A stretch of DNA of 64,000 bases from Flammeovirga sp. EKP202 (GCF_014534745.1 NZ_JACVVP010000024.1:1-64000); one strand, 5' to 3'. Shown: positions 19,001 to 28,878, counted from the stretch's first letter. Made by a program: numbers and translations. Notes: generated by a model from the sequence alone, not told the origin.

Positions 19001-20105
19001 TTTGTGTTCCGTGGATGTAGTAATTATCCACCTCATTCATGCACCTTGAATAATTGAATTGGAAAGTATCATTCTTCTCAAAATCAACATGCTGGAAATT
19101 AGCTTCTTTCAAATCCGTATAACGAATACCTACGGAATTACATCCAATCCAGATCGACTTAAATTGATCTTCCAATAAAGCAAAAACACTCACTCTTTTT
19201 TTACTCTCATCCATCTCAATAAATTGAGGTTTGAGGTTATGTTTCAGCAGCCATAATCCTTGATTATTACCTGCCAAAATTCCATTATGAGCTGTTTTCA
19301 ATAATACATTTACTTTGTAAATTCCTTTCCCTCTCTGTAATCTAGTAATAGAGTTATTGTACAAAGAAACTTTAAATATACCATTGTAAGCACCAATGAT
19401 GTACTTATCGTCTTTTAGTTTGATAATTGATCGAACACCTTTTAAAAGCTTCTCTGAGTTTTTTATTTTCTTGAAATTTACTTTTCCATTTTTCTTAAAG
19501 TATAAACCATTTCTTTTTCCAACCCATAGATTCTCTTGATCGTCGCAGTAGATTGATCGAACAAAATTGTCCGGTTTTACTTGTAAATTAAAAGGGATTT
19601 CCTCAATATGTTTTGCATTACCTTCCTCTGTTAAAGGAATTTTATAAATCTTACTATTTGATGAAAGAAGATACAAACAATCCTTTTTATGAGAGATGGT
19701 CATAAACTTAATGGAAAGATTTTGAATGTCGTAAAGCTTCTTACTTTTTGAATCTTCTAATAATTGATAATGGTCAATGTGATGTGTTAAAGGGTCAAAA
19801 GAACTAATACCAGAATTTTCTGTCAATATCCATAAACGTCCTGTATGCCCTTTTTTCATTTCTATAAGTCGGTTAGATTTAAAACCTGTTGACTTATCAA
19901 ACACTTTGATTTCTCTTCCATCAAAGAAGTTGAGTCCTTTCAGAGTGGCAATCCAAATATACCCATAGTCATCCTGGCAGATGGCTCTTACATCTGAATG
20001 TGATAATCCATTTTCAACAGTGATCTTATTAAGGTCAAAAGATGTAGATGCAAAGGAGTTAAAAGTGATAAAAAAAACTAGTAGTGCAAGTAATATTTTA
20101 TTCAT
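16041..20105 (-). CDS. Hybrid two-component system sensor/regulator (HTCS)
   Basis: A 1354-residue one-protein signalling system. After a signal peptide (residues 1-19) come two seven-bladed-type reg_prop propeller arrays in the periplasm (repeats such as DDYGYIWIATLKGLNFF and ENVWIATNDGGLYRY). A Y_Y_Y domain lies near 690-770, and one membrane helix near 795-817. The cytosolic part has a HisKA box (GHDLRTPLT, His near 849) and an HATPase domain (NLLSNAFKFT near 963, DDGLGID, GTGLGLSIAKSVI). A receiver domain follows (SDVMMPEMNG, Asp near 1143, then the conserved KPF). An AraC-type helix-turn-helix occupies about 1245-1350. HTCS proteins sense oligosaccharides directly and activate their own glycan locus. 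Its position between sulfatases and beside the SusC/D operon points to that role. It is divergent from the sulfatase at 20383, with 277 bases of shared promoter region. Confidence 0.97.
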   Translation of the reverse strand: MNKILLALLVFFITFNSFASTSFDLNKITVENGLSHSDVRAICQDDYGYIWIATLKGLNFFDGREIKVFDKSTGFKSNRLIEMKKGHTGRLWILTENSGISSFDPLTHHIDHYQLLEDSKSKKLYDIQNLSIKFMTISHKKDCLYLLSSNSKIYKIPLTEEGNAKHIEEIPFNLQVKPDNFVRSIYCDDQENLWVGKRNGLYFKKNGKVNFKKIKNSEKLLKGVRSIIKLKDDKYIIGAYNGIFKVSLYNNSITRLQRGKGIYKVNVLLKTAHNGILAGNNQGLWLLKHNLKPQFIEMDESKKRVSVFALLEDQFKSIWIGCNSVGIRYTDLKEANFQHVDFEKNDTFQFNYSRCMNEVDNYYIHGTQNGIHFVSKDFKREHYFDALNKNDICPVSAIAVSNSNYIIAGSSGYGLYISQKPFCGFKDLTFEQLKMPKELELPKRYHIKTVTTDKYENVWIATNDGGLYRYNLLTKKVKYIQQAKNISLAMINSMLYEENKDLLWLGTRNKGLLRLTLEGDSIVDARQYMHSVGNEQTISANFVYSIVRDKEGHIWAGTIGGALNYLVNEEEGIFKRYNHSNGFYEDDVEGLLVDNQNGDIWIAGTSITRFDSKTKTFTRYSKSDGIHAENGFKVKTDFKDVNGRLFFGGVDGLTYIDIGSWRKEKQKININIKEIQINHQELLYQEELNGRVVLDSQVREKKFYQLQPNEKDISIEFIGVSPSEVPKMEYSYKMEGYDNQWIKVSEGNSFAYYSNLSSGKYTFKVKGRLHNGPWSEVQSTYFEIEKPWWQRWYSIGLFVCIFILVIILINISYIHQHKLKTQLILAQSQREKDEELIEQKLEFFTNVGHDLRTPLTLMQGPLDEVVQNKSISPEIREKISLSYNQTNKLLRLVNELMDFRKFDKTLELKCVKFELTSFIENIYNSFRLKAMDKKITFQLDQPKEELNVYFDAEKIESVIYNLLSNAFKFTEENGNITIKVDVDSSDKMIKLKVIDDGLGIDENALDKIFDRFYQTKNANSINIKGTGLGLSIAKSVIEAHEGKIEVESRKGQGTTFIIELPLKETPNEEVIPQNFFVQQETNIEIKGSTFEKQTVLLVEDNEDILLYLSNLLKDTCTIKGASNGIEALEILKEDRNISLVVSDVMMPEMNGTELCHEIKTNEHLWHIPVFLLTAKTSLVHQLEGLETGADDYITKPFKPSILKQKVINVLKNKEHVMVMYQGVMQLQKPLSKYSKEMDDSFLEETISIVEKHLPDANLNVQLLVDEMGMSQSALYKKMKDVTGKSLVEFIKDVRMRKAGELLLSSNLKIFEIAYEIGFNDVKYFRKCFKEHYGMSASEYIKKMSEISEKQDMAS

Positions 20106-20382
20106 TTCATTTCAGTTAGAACCATTCTCTTATTTAAAAAGTCCTTCCTAGCTGGAATATTTAAATTCATTGATCTGGAAGTCATAAGGGCTGTATAGGT
20201 TTAGTAAAAGTACAACTAAACCTCTTTCTTCACAACAAATTTACCTTTTTCGAGCACGTAGGAAGGGGTAATTATTCATTTTCAATGGGTGAAATATTAA
20301 TACTTAACAGAATCAAATGAGTTAATATGATACTGTTTTACAACAAAAAAGACAAATTGTGCTTAAATCAAATCATATTGAA

Positions 20383-22290
20383 ATGAAACTTTTTATATCA
20401 TTACTTGTATTGATGGTCACTTGGGAAACAATAGCCCAAACCAAAGAGCAACCTAATATTTTGTGGATTACTTTTGAAGATACTTCTCCGCATTTAATCT
20501 ACGACAATCCTTCTTCAATTACTCCTAACATGGATCGGTTAGAGAAAGAAGGCGTACGCTTCAATGCCATGTTTTCTACGGCTACTATTTGCTCTCCTTC
20601 AAGGTCAGCCATCATAACAGGTTTACATGCTTCATCGATTGGTACTGGAAATCATCGAAGCAATATTCCTGTACCTTCCTCAATCAAAGGCTTTCCTTAT
20701 TACTTAAAAGAAAAAGGCTACCATACTTCTAACAATGTAAAAACAGATTACAATGTTAGAAATCAAAAAGCATTTATTGAGGAATGCTGGACTGAATCAA
20801 GCAAGAACGCACATTGGAGAAATAGAAAAGACAACCAACCTTTCTTTTCAGTCTTCAACTTAAATGAATCACATGCTTCTAGAACTTTTGTTTGGAAAGA
20901 AGAAAAATACAAAGAGGAGATTTACAACAAACTTCCAAAAACGTTGAGAACTGATGAAGAAACTCTAATCCTCCCTCCTTTCTACAGAGATAGTCCTGAT
21001 ATGAGACATCACATGGCTCGTATTTATAACTGCATCAACTACACTGATTATCGTATTGGAAAAATATTGGAGCAACTGAAGGAAGATCAACTAGAGGACG
21101 AAACGATCATCTTTATTTTCGCTGATCATGGCGAGGCAATGCCAAGAGGCAAAGGTAATGGCATCAACCTTGGCCACCGTGTCCCGATGTATGTATATGT
21201 TCCTGAAAAATACAAACACCTCAGCGGCTTAACAATGGGGGAAACTACTGAAAGAGTTGGTAGCTTTGAAGACCTCGCCACCACCATCTTATCTTTAGTG
21301 GATTTACCTCAACCTGCTTATTTAGAAGGCACTAACCTACTTGCTGAAGAATATGATAAAACTTATTTCTATGGTCATAAAGACGGTGCTGATGACGCAA
21401 GAGACATCACTAGAGAAATCTCTGATGGCCGATTTATGTACTCAAGAGTATATAACACTGCATTGCCTGAATTACAATTCAAACATTATACGGGTGTGGC
21501 GAAAATCTATGAGACTATGCGTGAGGATTTGAGAAATGATCTTCTTAATGAGGACCAAAAAAATATATTCATTCAGAAGAGAGACAAAGAAATGCTTTTT
21601 GATCTTCAAAATGATCCATGGGAACTTCGAAACCTAGCCAATGACCCTGCTTATACTAAACAATTGAAGAAGTTTAGAAAACTTTGTCAAAATGAAATTT
21701 TAAAGACTAGAGATCTTCAGTTTATCCCTTATGGAGAAATGATGGCAATGTCTAAAAAACATAATATGACTCCCTATGAATTCAAAACGGATGAGTCCAT
21801 TTATCCATTAAAGGAAATGATGTCTCAAATCAATATTGCCGGTGAAGGAGAAAAGTTCATAGAGAAACAATTAAAAGGCTTGAAATCTGAACATGGGTTA
21901 GTGAGATATTGGGCAGCTTATGGCCTAAAGAGTCAAACCTCACTTCAATCGGATCATTATGAATTAATTCATGAACTATTAAAAAATGAGACTGAAAGCT
22001 ATGTACAAATTGAATTAGCGACCATTTTATGTATTAATACTCCGAAACACCATGCTTTTTCAACTTTAGAAAAATACGCTTTAGGAAGTGATTATTTTGA
22101 TCAATGGCATGCACTCCGAAATATTTTTGATTATCTCCCAAATCAAGAAAATTATAATGGCATCTATTCTAAAGTAATTGATCAACTTCCATCGAAACAG
22201 AAAGTCGGAAAGAAATATAAGAACATTTATTTCGATGTAATAGAAACTGCAAAAAGTGGATTGTATATGAATCGTTGGAGGGAACAGTAG
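20383..22290 (+). CDS. Family S1 sulfatase with C-terminal HEAT-like extension, secreted
   Basis: A 635-residue protein starting at ATG 20383, which gives a proper signal peptide (MKLFISLLVLMV...). An in-frame GTG at 20359 would bury it. The maturation motif is CSPSRSAIITG with Cys70. The N-terminal metal site is WITFEDTSPH, an ED variant of the usual DD. FADHGEAMPRGKG forms the second part of the site. Residues from about 475 on (LVRYWAAYGLKSQ, ESYVQIELATILC, DQWHALRNIFDYL) look like helical HEAT-type repeats, as found in some long S1 sulfatases. It is the only plus-strand gene of the locus, divergent from the regulator. It therefore probably responds to the same signal. Copy 2 of the dispersed repeat lies 60 bases past its stop. 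Confidence 0.94.
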   Translation: MKLFISLLVLMVTWETIAQTKEQPNILWITFEDTSPHLIYDNPSSITPNMDRLEKEGVRFNAMFSTATICSPSRSAIITGLHASSIGTGNHRSNIPVPSSIKGFPYYLKEKGYHTSNNVKTDYNVRNQKAFIEECWTESSKNAHWRNRKDNQPFFSVFNLNESHASRTFVWKEEKYKEEIYNKLPKTLRTDEETLILPPFYRDSPDMRHHMARIYNCINYTDYRIGKILEQLKEDQLEDETIIFIFADHGEAMPRGKGNGINLGHRVPMYVYVPEKYKHLSGLTMGETTERVGSFEDLATTILSLVDLPQPAYLEGTNLLAEEYDKTYFYGHKDGADDARDITREISDGRFMYSRVYNTALPELQFKHYTGVAKIYETMREDLRNDLLNEDQKNIFIQKRDKEMLFDLQNDPWELRNLANDPAYTKQLKKFRKLCQNEILKTRDLQFIPYGEMMAMSKKHNMTPYEFKTDESIYPLKEMMSQINIAGEGEKFIEKQLKGLKSEHGLVRYWAAYGLKSQTSLQSDHYELIHELLKNETESYVQIELATILCINTPKHHAFSTLEKYALGSDYFDQWHALRNIFDYLPNQENYNGIYSKVIDQLPSKQKVGKKYKNIYFDVIETAKSGLYMNRWREQ

Positions 22291-22352
22291 TTTTAAAATC
22301 TATTCATCTATAAAGTGACTTTTCAGAAAACTTTTAAGGCATTACTTCCAAG

Positions 22353-22545
22353 TTACCTTCTTCTTCATTTTTTCCATTGCTGAAAAAACGAAGCAAAAAA
22401 AGCTAGGCTTAGAAGTCAAAAGCTAAATTTCATCCCTTTCGCCTAAATGATTTTAAACTCGCTTTGCTCAAACAGCAAAATCATTTTTAACGGCTCAATG
22501 TATGAAATTCTTAACGCTTTTCCCTTCAAGGCCGATGAAAGAACT
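22353..22545 (-). repeat. Dispersed 200-bp repeat, copy 2 (3' of a sulfatase gene)
   Basis: This is the reverse complement of 12480-12684, collinear over its whole length, with the strongest matches at the end nearest 22545. The rest of the 525-base gap between 22290 and 22816 holds nothing recognisable apart from the gltD terminator. As at 12480, the repeat lies downstream of a sulfatase gene in the same relative orientation. Confidence 0.8.
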
Positions 22546-22753
22546 ACAAAATCATTGCCTTAATCACATTTCAAAATTATCTATTTAAATGTAATTAATT
22601 CGATTATAGAAAGTCATATGAAATAGGTTTGTTTTCTATATAAAGATATTGGTTAAAATATACTCTAAATACTTTTAATTGATTACCAAATATCTTTATC
22701 AATAGAAAGCAGCCTATTTTTTTATACCATGATTTATAATTTTATTTAGGCAT

Positions 22754-22789
22754 AAAAAAACCCACTGAGAGACGCTTTTCTCAGTGGGA
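22754..22789 (-). terminator. Rho-independent terminator of gltBD
   Basis: A ten-base perfect stem, CCCACTGAGA (22761-22770) with TCTCAGTGGG (22780-22789), followed by seven T on the minus strand. It lies 27 bases past the gltD stop. Confidence 0.9.
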
Positions 22790-22815
22790 GTATATAGAAC
22801 CAACTTGTATAGGAA

Positions 22816-24234
22816 CTATACTGTAGCCGGCTCTTTCTCGAAAATCGATTCTAAGATTGACATGGCAGCCTCTCTACCGTCCAATGCTGCAGTAACCACA
22901 AGGTCAGCACCACGAACAGAGTCTCCACCTGCAAATACACCTGGCACAGATGTTTCGCCTTTCGCATCTGTTTCGATCGCACCCCATTGGTTCGTCTTCA
23001 CACCTGCGTCAGTGATCCATCCTAGTTTTTCATTGCTGAAACCTAATGCTAAAATAAACACGTCAGCTTCAACAATTGCTTCTGAACCTGCAACTTCAGT
23101 CACAGCTTGACGACCCGATGCATCTGGCTCAGAAAGCTCCATGTCTACGAATTTCGCTCCGTAAACATTTCCTTTATCATCAGCTACAAAATTCTTAGGT
23201 GATTTTAAGAAATTGAATTCTACACCTTCGTCTTTTGCGGCTCTAACTTCTTTACGGCTACCTGGCATGTTTTCTTCGTCACGACGATAGAAACATGTTA
23301 CCTTTGCAGCTTTTTCACGGATTGATGAACGTACACAGTCCATTGCTGTATCACCACCACCGATTACTACTACACGCTTTCCAGTTACATCGTATTTCTT
23401 ATCGAATTGTTGCTCATCGATTTTCTTTTGGATGTTTGTCAAGAAAGGTACTGCCATATAAATGTTATCAGAGTTATAAGCCTCATCGTCTAATTGACGA
23501 CCTGCCATTGCTCCGATTCCTAAGAATACAGCATCATAGTCTTTATTTAATTGCTCTAATGTCACATCATTTCCGATGTCCACACCCAATTTCAATTCCA
23601 TACCAGCTTCTTGTAACAATTCAACTCTACGTTCAACTGCTGCTTTTTCTAGTTTGAAACCTGGGATACCATATGTAAGCAATCCACCTGCTCTGTCTGC
23701 TTTATCAAAAACAACTGGCTTCACTCCTGCTCTTAACAAGAATGTTGCACAAGAAAGACCTGCAGGACCTGAACCTACGATAGCTACTTTCTTACCTGTC
23801 ATTTTCTCAGCAAACTCTGGCTTGAATCCTTTTTTGAATCCTTTCTCAGAGATTGCTACCTCAATAGAACCAATTGTGATTGCTCCAATTGTCTCTTCTT
23901 CGTTACCGTCATTCAAAGTACAAGCACCTTCACACAAACGGTCTTGAGGACAGATACGACCTAAGATCTCTGGGAATGGTGAACTCTCGTTTGAAATTTT
24001 GAAAGCTTGTTCTAAGTCTTTCTCAGCAATAAAACGAAGCCATTGAGGAATATAGTTACTTAGAGGGCAACCTACTGATGAACAATATGGGTTACCACAT
24101 TGCACACATCTACTTGCTTGTGAAGCAGTTTCAGATGTAGAGTACACCTCACTGATTTCATTAAAGTTCCCTACTCTTTCATCTGCAGGACGAAGTGTAG
24201 GTGTAATTCTTTCTATTTTAGTGAATTCGTACAT
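22816..24234 (-). CDS. gltD: Glutamate synthase (NADPH) small subunit
   Basis: A 472-residue flavoprotein that passes electrons from NAD(P)H through FAD and iron-sulfur clusters to the large subunit. The N-terminal cysteine cluster region reads CVQCGNPYCSSVGCPL. The FAD Rossmann motif is VAIVGSGPAGLSCAT, and the NADPH motif is VVVIGGGDTAMDC. The C-terminal SVPGVFAGGDSVRGADLVV belongs to the FAD domain. It follows gltB with a 57-base gap and ends at a strong terminator, so the two form an operon for ammonium assimilation (glutamine plus 2-oxoglutarate to two glutamate). Length is normal. Confidence 0.97.
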   Translation of the reverse strand: MYEFTKIERITPTLRPADERVGNFNEISEVYSTSETASQASRCVQCGNPYCSSVGCPLSNYIPQWLRFIAEKDLEQAFKISNESSPFPEILGRICPQDRLCEGACTLNDGNEEETIGAITIGSIEVAISEKGFKKGFKPEFAEKMTGKKVAIVGSGPAGLSCATFLLRAGVKPVVFDKADRAGGLLTYGIPGFKLEKAAVERRVELLQEAGMELKLGVDIGNDVTLEQLNKDYDAVFLGIGAMAGRQLDDEAYNSDNIYMAVPFLTNIQKKIDEQQFDKKYDVTGKRVVVIGGGDTAMDCVRSSIREKAAKVTCFYRRDEENMPGSRKEVRAAKDEGVEFNFLKSPKNFVADDKGNVYGAKFVDMELSEPDASGRQAVTEVAGSEAIVEADVFILALGFSNEKLGWITDAGVKTNQWGAIETDAKGETSVPGVFAGGDSVRGADLVVTAALDGREAAMSILESIFEKEPATV

Positions 24235-24291
24235 ATCGTTTTCTTTTAAAAGGTATCAGAATGTGGTGGCCTTTTCAGACCACCAAATCAT

Positions 24292-27200
24292 TTAGTTGCC
24301 CTCCATTGGGTTTAATGGAGATTTCATATCTTTTGAAGTCACCATGTAGAAGTAACGTACTTCTTCACGGAAGTGATCTAGGATATGTTTTGCTTTCGTA
24401 GAACCTGTACGGAACAAGTAGCTACGTAAGATACGTTGTAAGTAGAAACGTCCTTCGTCTCCCTCATCCGTATCGATACGAGTAGCCTTGATCAACTCTT
24501 GGTTCATTTTGTCGATAAAGCGGTTCGTCTTGTCATAAACAAAAGCAACACCACCTGTCATACCTGCACCGAAGTTGTTACCTGTTTCACCAAGGATCAC
24601 TACAGTACCACCTGTCATGTATTCACATGGGTGATCACCTGTACCTTCAACAACTGCAAGAGCTCCAGAGTTTCTTACGGCGAATCTTTCACCTACTTTA
24701 CCTCTTACGAACAATTTACCACCTGTTGCACCATATAAACAAGTGTTACCTGCTAATGAGCGACCTTCAGACTCACCATCTCTTGGAGTGATGATGATTT
24801 GTCCTCCACTCATACCTTTACCTACATAGTCATTACCTGTACCTCTTAATGAAAGCAACATACCATGACTTAATAAACAACCAAATGATTGTCCTGCAGT
24901 ACCTTTTAAGTTGATTGTAATCAATTCTTTTGGTAAACCTTTCTTACCGTGGAATTCCGCAATTTGACCAGAAATTCTAGCACCGAAACTACGGTTAGTG
25001 TTTACAATCTCCTTGTTCAAGACAGTTCTATAATGAGGTCCTTTAATGACTGGCATTAATTCCTCTAAGATGTCTTGTTCGAATTCGTTTGGATCAAATG
25101 GATCGTTAGAAGCTTTTTCTCTGATGTTTTTACCTTCTGCATAGTAAAGAACATCTTTGAAGTCGAACTTCTGAGCGAACTCATCTTCAACCACTTTTAA
25201 TAAGTGCGTTTGTCCGATGATTTCATCCATTGATTTATATCCTAATTCTGCTAAGATCTCCCTTACTTCCTGAGCCATAGCTTGTAGGTATGAAACCACA
25301 CCTTTCACTGTACCCATGTAGTAAGCTCTCAATTGCTCAGATTGAGTGGCGATACCCACAGAACATTTGTTCAAGTGACATACTCTTAAGATTTTACAAC
25401 CGATAGTTGTCAATAATGAAGTACCAAATGCAAAGCTTTCTGCTCCGATCATTGCACCTTTTACAAGGTCAAGACCTGTTTTCAAACCACCATCTGTTTG
25501 TACTTCTACAAAGTCACGAAGACCGTTTACTTTCAATGCATTGTGTGCTTCAGCTAAACCAAGCTCCCAAGGGTTACCTGCGAATTTGATTGAACCTAAC
25601 TGAGCAGCACCAGTACCACCGTCAGCACCTGAGATAATGATCTTATCTGCATATGCTTTGGCAACACCTACTGCAATCGTACCTACACCAGCAGTAGACA
25701 CCAATTTCACACAAATACGTGCTTTAGGGTTCACTTGCTTCAAGTCGAAGATTAGCTGAGCTAGATCCTCAATTGAGTAGATATCGTGGTGTGGAGGAGG
25801 CGAGATCAATGTTACACCTGGAATTGTACATCTTAATGATGCAATCAAAGGCGTTACTTTAGAACCTGGCAACTGTCCACCCTCACCTGGCTTCGCTCCT
25901 TGTGCTACTTTAATCTGAATTTCTTCAGCATTTCTTAAGTAGTGTGGAGTTACACCAAAACGACCAGAAGCGACTTGCTTGATCTTAGAGTTTTTGATTG
26001 TACCAAAACGAGCTGGATCTTCACCACCCTCACCAGAGTTAGATTGACCACCGATTTGGTTCATTGCTTGTGCTAATGCTTCGTGTGCCTCAGGTGAAAT
26101 AGAACCTAATGACATCGCAGCAGAAGTAAATCTCTTTGTAATTGCCTCGATAGGCTCTACTTCAGAGATATCTATTGGTTGACGATCTGATTTGAATTCA
26201 AAGAAGTCACGAATCATACGTAAACCTCTATTGTTGATTTGATTCTTAAGATCGTTGTAATCCTCTTCTCTACCTGTTACAGCAAACTTACGGATTGATT
26301 TTGCTACAGTTGGAGCGAAATCATGGTATTCACCGTTTTCAGCATACTTGTAGAATGAACCTACTTCCAAAGGATACATCTTCTTGATATATCTTGTTTT
26401 GAAAGCTGCCTTATGGTAAGACTTGATTCTTTCTTCGATATCTGCGAAATCTAAACCTGGGATCAACGCTTCAGATCTAACGAAACATTGCTCAACGATT
26501 GAATCACTTAAACCAATTGAATCGAATAACGATGAGTTTTGGTAAGACTCAATAGTTGCAATACCCATTTTAGACATGATCTTCAATAGACCTGCGTTTA
26601 AGGCTTTTTGCACCTTGATCAATGCTTTCTTACGTGACATGTAAGAGTTAGCACCAATGTTTTCTGCAATCTGAAGAGCAGTACCAAATAATAAGTAAGG
26701 ATAAATACCTGTAGCACCCATTGCAAGTAATACTGCACAAGAGTGTGAATCATGTGCTTCACCTGTAATTGCGATGATAGACACTTTAGATCTTAATCTT
26801 TTTTTCGCTAAGTAATTACTTACATAACCTACTGCCATTGGCATAGGGATTAAGAATTGTTCTTTAGATAAAGAACGGTCGTCTAACATTACATTCGCAA
26901 CATCCTCGTCTCTAACCGCTACTTCAATTTCTTCACCTAAACGGTGTAATGAAGCTTCTAAGTCAGAAGTGAATGCCGTGCTGAATGATTTTGAGTTGTA
27001 TTGATAATCATACAATGAATCTCCTTCAGTACCGAATCTTCTTAATACGTCGAAGTGTTCGAAACTTAAGATTGGAGACATTGACTTCAAACGATGAGCG
27101 TTCATCGGTCCATCAATCAATACGTTATTATTTCTACCAAAAGTAACTGAAGTTGACATTACCATCTTCTCACGAAGTGGGTCAATCGGTGGGTTCGTTA

Positions 27201-28725
27201 CTTGGGCGAATTTTTGACGGAAGTAATCCGTGAAGTTTCTTTGTACTTTACTGAAACAAGCTAATGGCGTATCATCACCCATTGAACCAGTATCTTCCTT
27301 ACCAGTTTCAATCATTGGACGAATCACTTGCTCTAATACCTCATTCGTGTAGTTGTGGTATCTTTGCTTGTCTACAATGTCATCATATCTGTAGTCTTCC
27401 ATTGACAAGAAGTTCTTGTCAACGTGCTCCATTAGATAAGCACTGTTTTCGTGAATCCACTTACCCCAAGGGCGAGCTTCTTTCAAGTAAGTATTGATTT
27501 CGTCATGCTTTAAGATCGTACCATAACGTAAGTCAATACCAATCATTTGACCTGACTGAAGTTTACCTTGTTCTTTAATGTTAGGCTCCTCTAAATCGAT
27601 TACACCATACTCAGAACTGATAACAATTCTATCGTCATTCGTCACAATATATTTTGCTGGTCTAAGACCATTTCTATCCAAAATACATGCTAAGTGACGA
27701 CCATCACAAAGGTTCAAGGCCGCAGGACCATCCCAAGCTTCGAAGTTGCTTGCTGCATACTCGTAGAATGATCTTAATTTAGCATCTAAGTTTGGAACGT
27801 TTTGCCAAGGTGCAGGCACTAATGAACGAGCCGCTTGGAAAAAGTCCATTCCTGAAGTAACAAGGAATTCAAAAGCGTTATCTAATGATGCACTATCTGA
27901 ACCACCTGGTACTAAGATTGGGAAAATTCTGTCTAATTCTTCTTCTGTAAATACCTCAGACTTTAATACTTCTTCTTTGATAGAGAAGTTAAAGCGGTTG
28001 GCTTGGATTGAGTTGATCTCACCATTATGTGCAAGACATCTAAATGGTTGAGCTAATCTCCATTGAGGTAATGTGTTTGTAGAGAAACGTTGGTGGAATA
28101 CCGCAAACGACACTTCGAATTCATCTTGACTTAAGTCAACAAATAATTCTTTAATATGCGTCGGCATTACCAAACCTTTGTAAGAAATCACTTTTTCTGA
28201 GAAAGATGGGATATAAAATCCTTCATCATCTCTTAAAGCGTGTTCTACTTCTTTTCTTGTTAGATATAAAAGCGCTGAGAATCTTTTTGTAGACATCAAT
28301 GCATTTGGTACTACAAATGCTTGAACAATCTCTGGCAATAGTTCGAATGCTTGCTTTCCTAATACCTCAGTATTTAAAGGTACTTTTCTAAAGAATAGTA
28401 CTTTTAAATCATTTCTCTCACAGTATTCTGCAAATACCTCCTTTTGCTTTTCAGGTTCCGTTAGGAACATCATTGCCACTGCATAACGTTGCGGTAGATC
28501 AATTCCATTTAATTCTGCTTCTTTACGCATGAAGCGATCAGGCATTGAAAATAAGAATCCACTACCGTCACCACTCACACCATCTGCTGCAATCGCACCA
28601 CGGTGAATCATACGTGACAAAGCTTCAATAGCGTCTAAAGTCATTTGCCTCGTAGGATTTCCTTTGTAGTTGGCAAGCATACCAAAACCACAATTGTCCT
28701 TAAAGGCGGTTAATCTGTGTTCCAT
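24292..28725 (-). CDS. gltB: Glutamate synthase large subunit
   Basis: A 1477-residue protein when started at ATG 28723-28725. The reading frame stays open to 28833, but the earlier part is not protein-like. The chosen start gives an 11-residue propeptide (ending KDN) before CGFGM, the Cys that becomes the N-terminal nucleophile of the glutaminase domain after cleavage. The FMN-binding synthase domain contains GEGGEDPARFG and SGADGGTGAAQLGS. The 3Fe-4S cluster is held by Cys residues in GCKILRVCHLNKCSVG. The C-terminal GXGXG domain has GNDYVGKGMSGGQI. It pairs with GltD just downstream. A TATATTTG box on the minus strand at 28879-28886 is a candidate promoter. Confidence 0.97.
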   Translation of the reverse strand: MEHRLTAFKDNCGFGMLANYKGNPTRQMTLDAIEALSRMIHRGAIAADGVSGDGSGFLFSMPDRFMRKEAELNGIDLPQRYAVAMMFLTEPEKQKEVFAEYCERNDLKVLFFRKVPLNTEVLGKQAFELLPEIVQAFVVPNALMSTKRFSALLYLTRKEVEHALRDDEGFYIPSFSEKVISYKGLVMPTHIKELFVDLSQDEFEVSFAVFHQRFSTNTLPQWRLAQPFRCLAHNGEINSIQANRFNFSIKEEVLKSEVFTEEELDRIFPILVPGGSDSASLDNAFEFLVTSGMDFFQAARSLVPAPWQNVPNLDAKLRSFYEYAASNFEAWDGPAALNLCDGRHLACILDRNGLRPAKYIVTNDDRIVISSEYGVIDLEEPNIKEQGKLQSGQMIGIDLRYGTILKHDEINTYLKEARPWGKWIHENSAYLMEHVDKNFLSMEDYRYDDIVDKQRYHNYTNEVLEQVIRPMIETGKEDTGSMGDDTPLACFSKVQRNFTDYFRQKFAQVTNPPIDPLREKMVMSTSVTFGRNNNVLIDGPMNAHRLKSMSPILSFEHFDVLRRFGTEGDSLYDYQYNSKSFSTAFTSDLEASLHRLGEEIEVAVRDEDVANVMLDDRSLSKEQFLIPMPMAVGYVSNYLAKKRLRSKVSIIAITGEAHDSHSCAVLLAMGATGIYPYLLFGTALQIAENIGANSYMSRKKALIKVQKALNAGLLKIMSKMGIATIESYQNSSLFDSIGLSDSIVEQCFVRSEALIPGLDFADIEERIKSYHKAAFKTRYIKKMYPLEVGSFYKYAENGEYHDFAPTVAKSIRKFAVTGREEDYNDLKNQINNRGLRMIRDFFEFKSDRQPIDISEVEPIEAITKRFTSAAMSLGSISPEAHEALAQAMNQIGGQSNSGEGGEDPARFGTIKNSKIKQVASGRFGVTPHYLRNAEEIQIKVAQGAKPGEGGQLPGSKVTPLIASLRCTIPGVTLISPPPHHDIYSIEDLAQLIFDLKQVNPKARICVKLVSTAGVGTIAVGVAKAYADKIIISGADGGTGAAQLGSIKFAGNPWELGLAEAHNALKVNGLRDFVEVQTDGGLKTGLDLVKGAMIGAESFAFGTSLLTTIGCKILRVCHLNKCSVGIATQSEQLRAYYMGTVKGVVSYLQAMAQEVREILAELGYKSMDEIIGQTHLLKVVEDEFAQKFDFKDVLYYAEGKNIREKASNDPFDPNEFEQDILEELMPVIKGPHYRTVLNKEIVNTNRSFGARISGQIAEFHGKKGLPKELITINLKGTAGQSFGCLLSHGMLLSLRGTGNDYVGKGMSGGQIIITPRDGESEGRSLAGNTCLYGATGGKLFVRGKVGERFAVRNSGALAVVEGTGDHPCEYMTGGTVVILGETGNNFGAGMTGGVAFVYDKTNRFIDKMNQELIKATRIDTDEGDEGRFYLQRILRSYLFRTGSTKAKHILDHFREEVRYFYMVTSKDMKSPLNPMEGN

Positions 28726-28878
28726 AATAAAGCGTCTTCCGATTTTCGATAATTGTTGGTCTTTGATCGTCGGTTTGTTAGCTGTAGAATAAAATTTGCA
28801 ATATATCAAGACTATTAGTAGTGATACATCCAAGTAATTCCGACAATAATATCAAAGTTTTCCGTTCACAACACTTTC

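Noticed and set aside
20359-20382. GTG start for the divergent sulfatase
   Set aside because: It would put eight polar residues before the signal peptide; ATG at 20383 gives a normal one.
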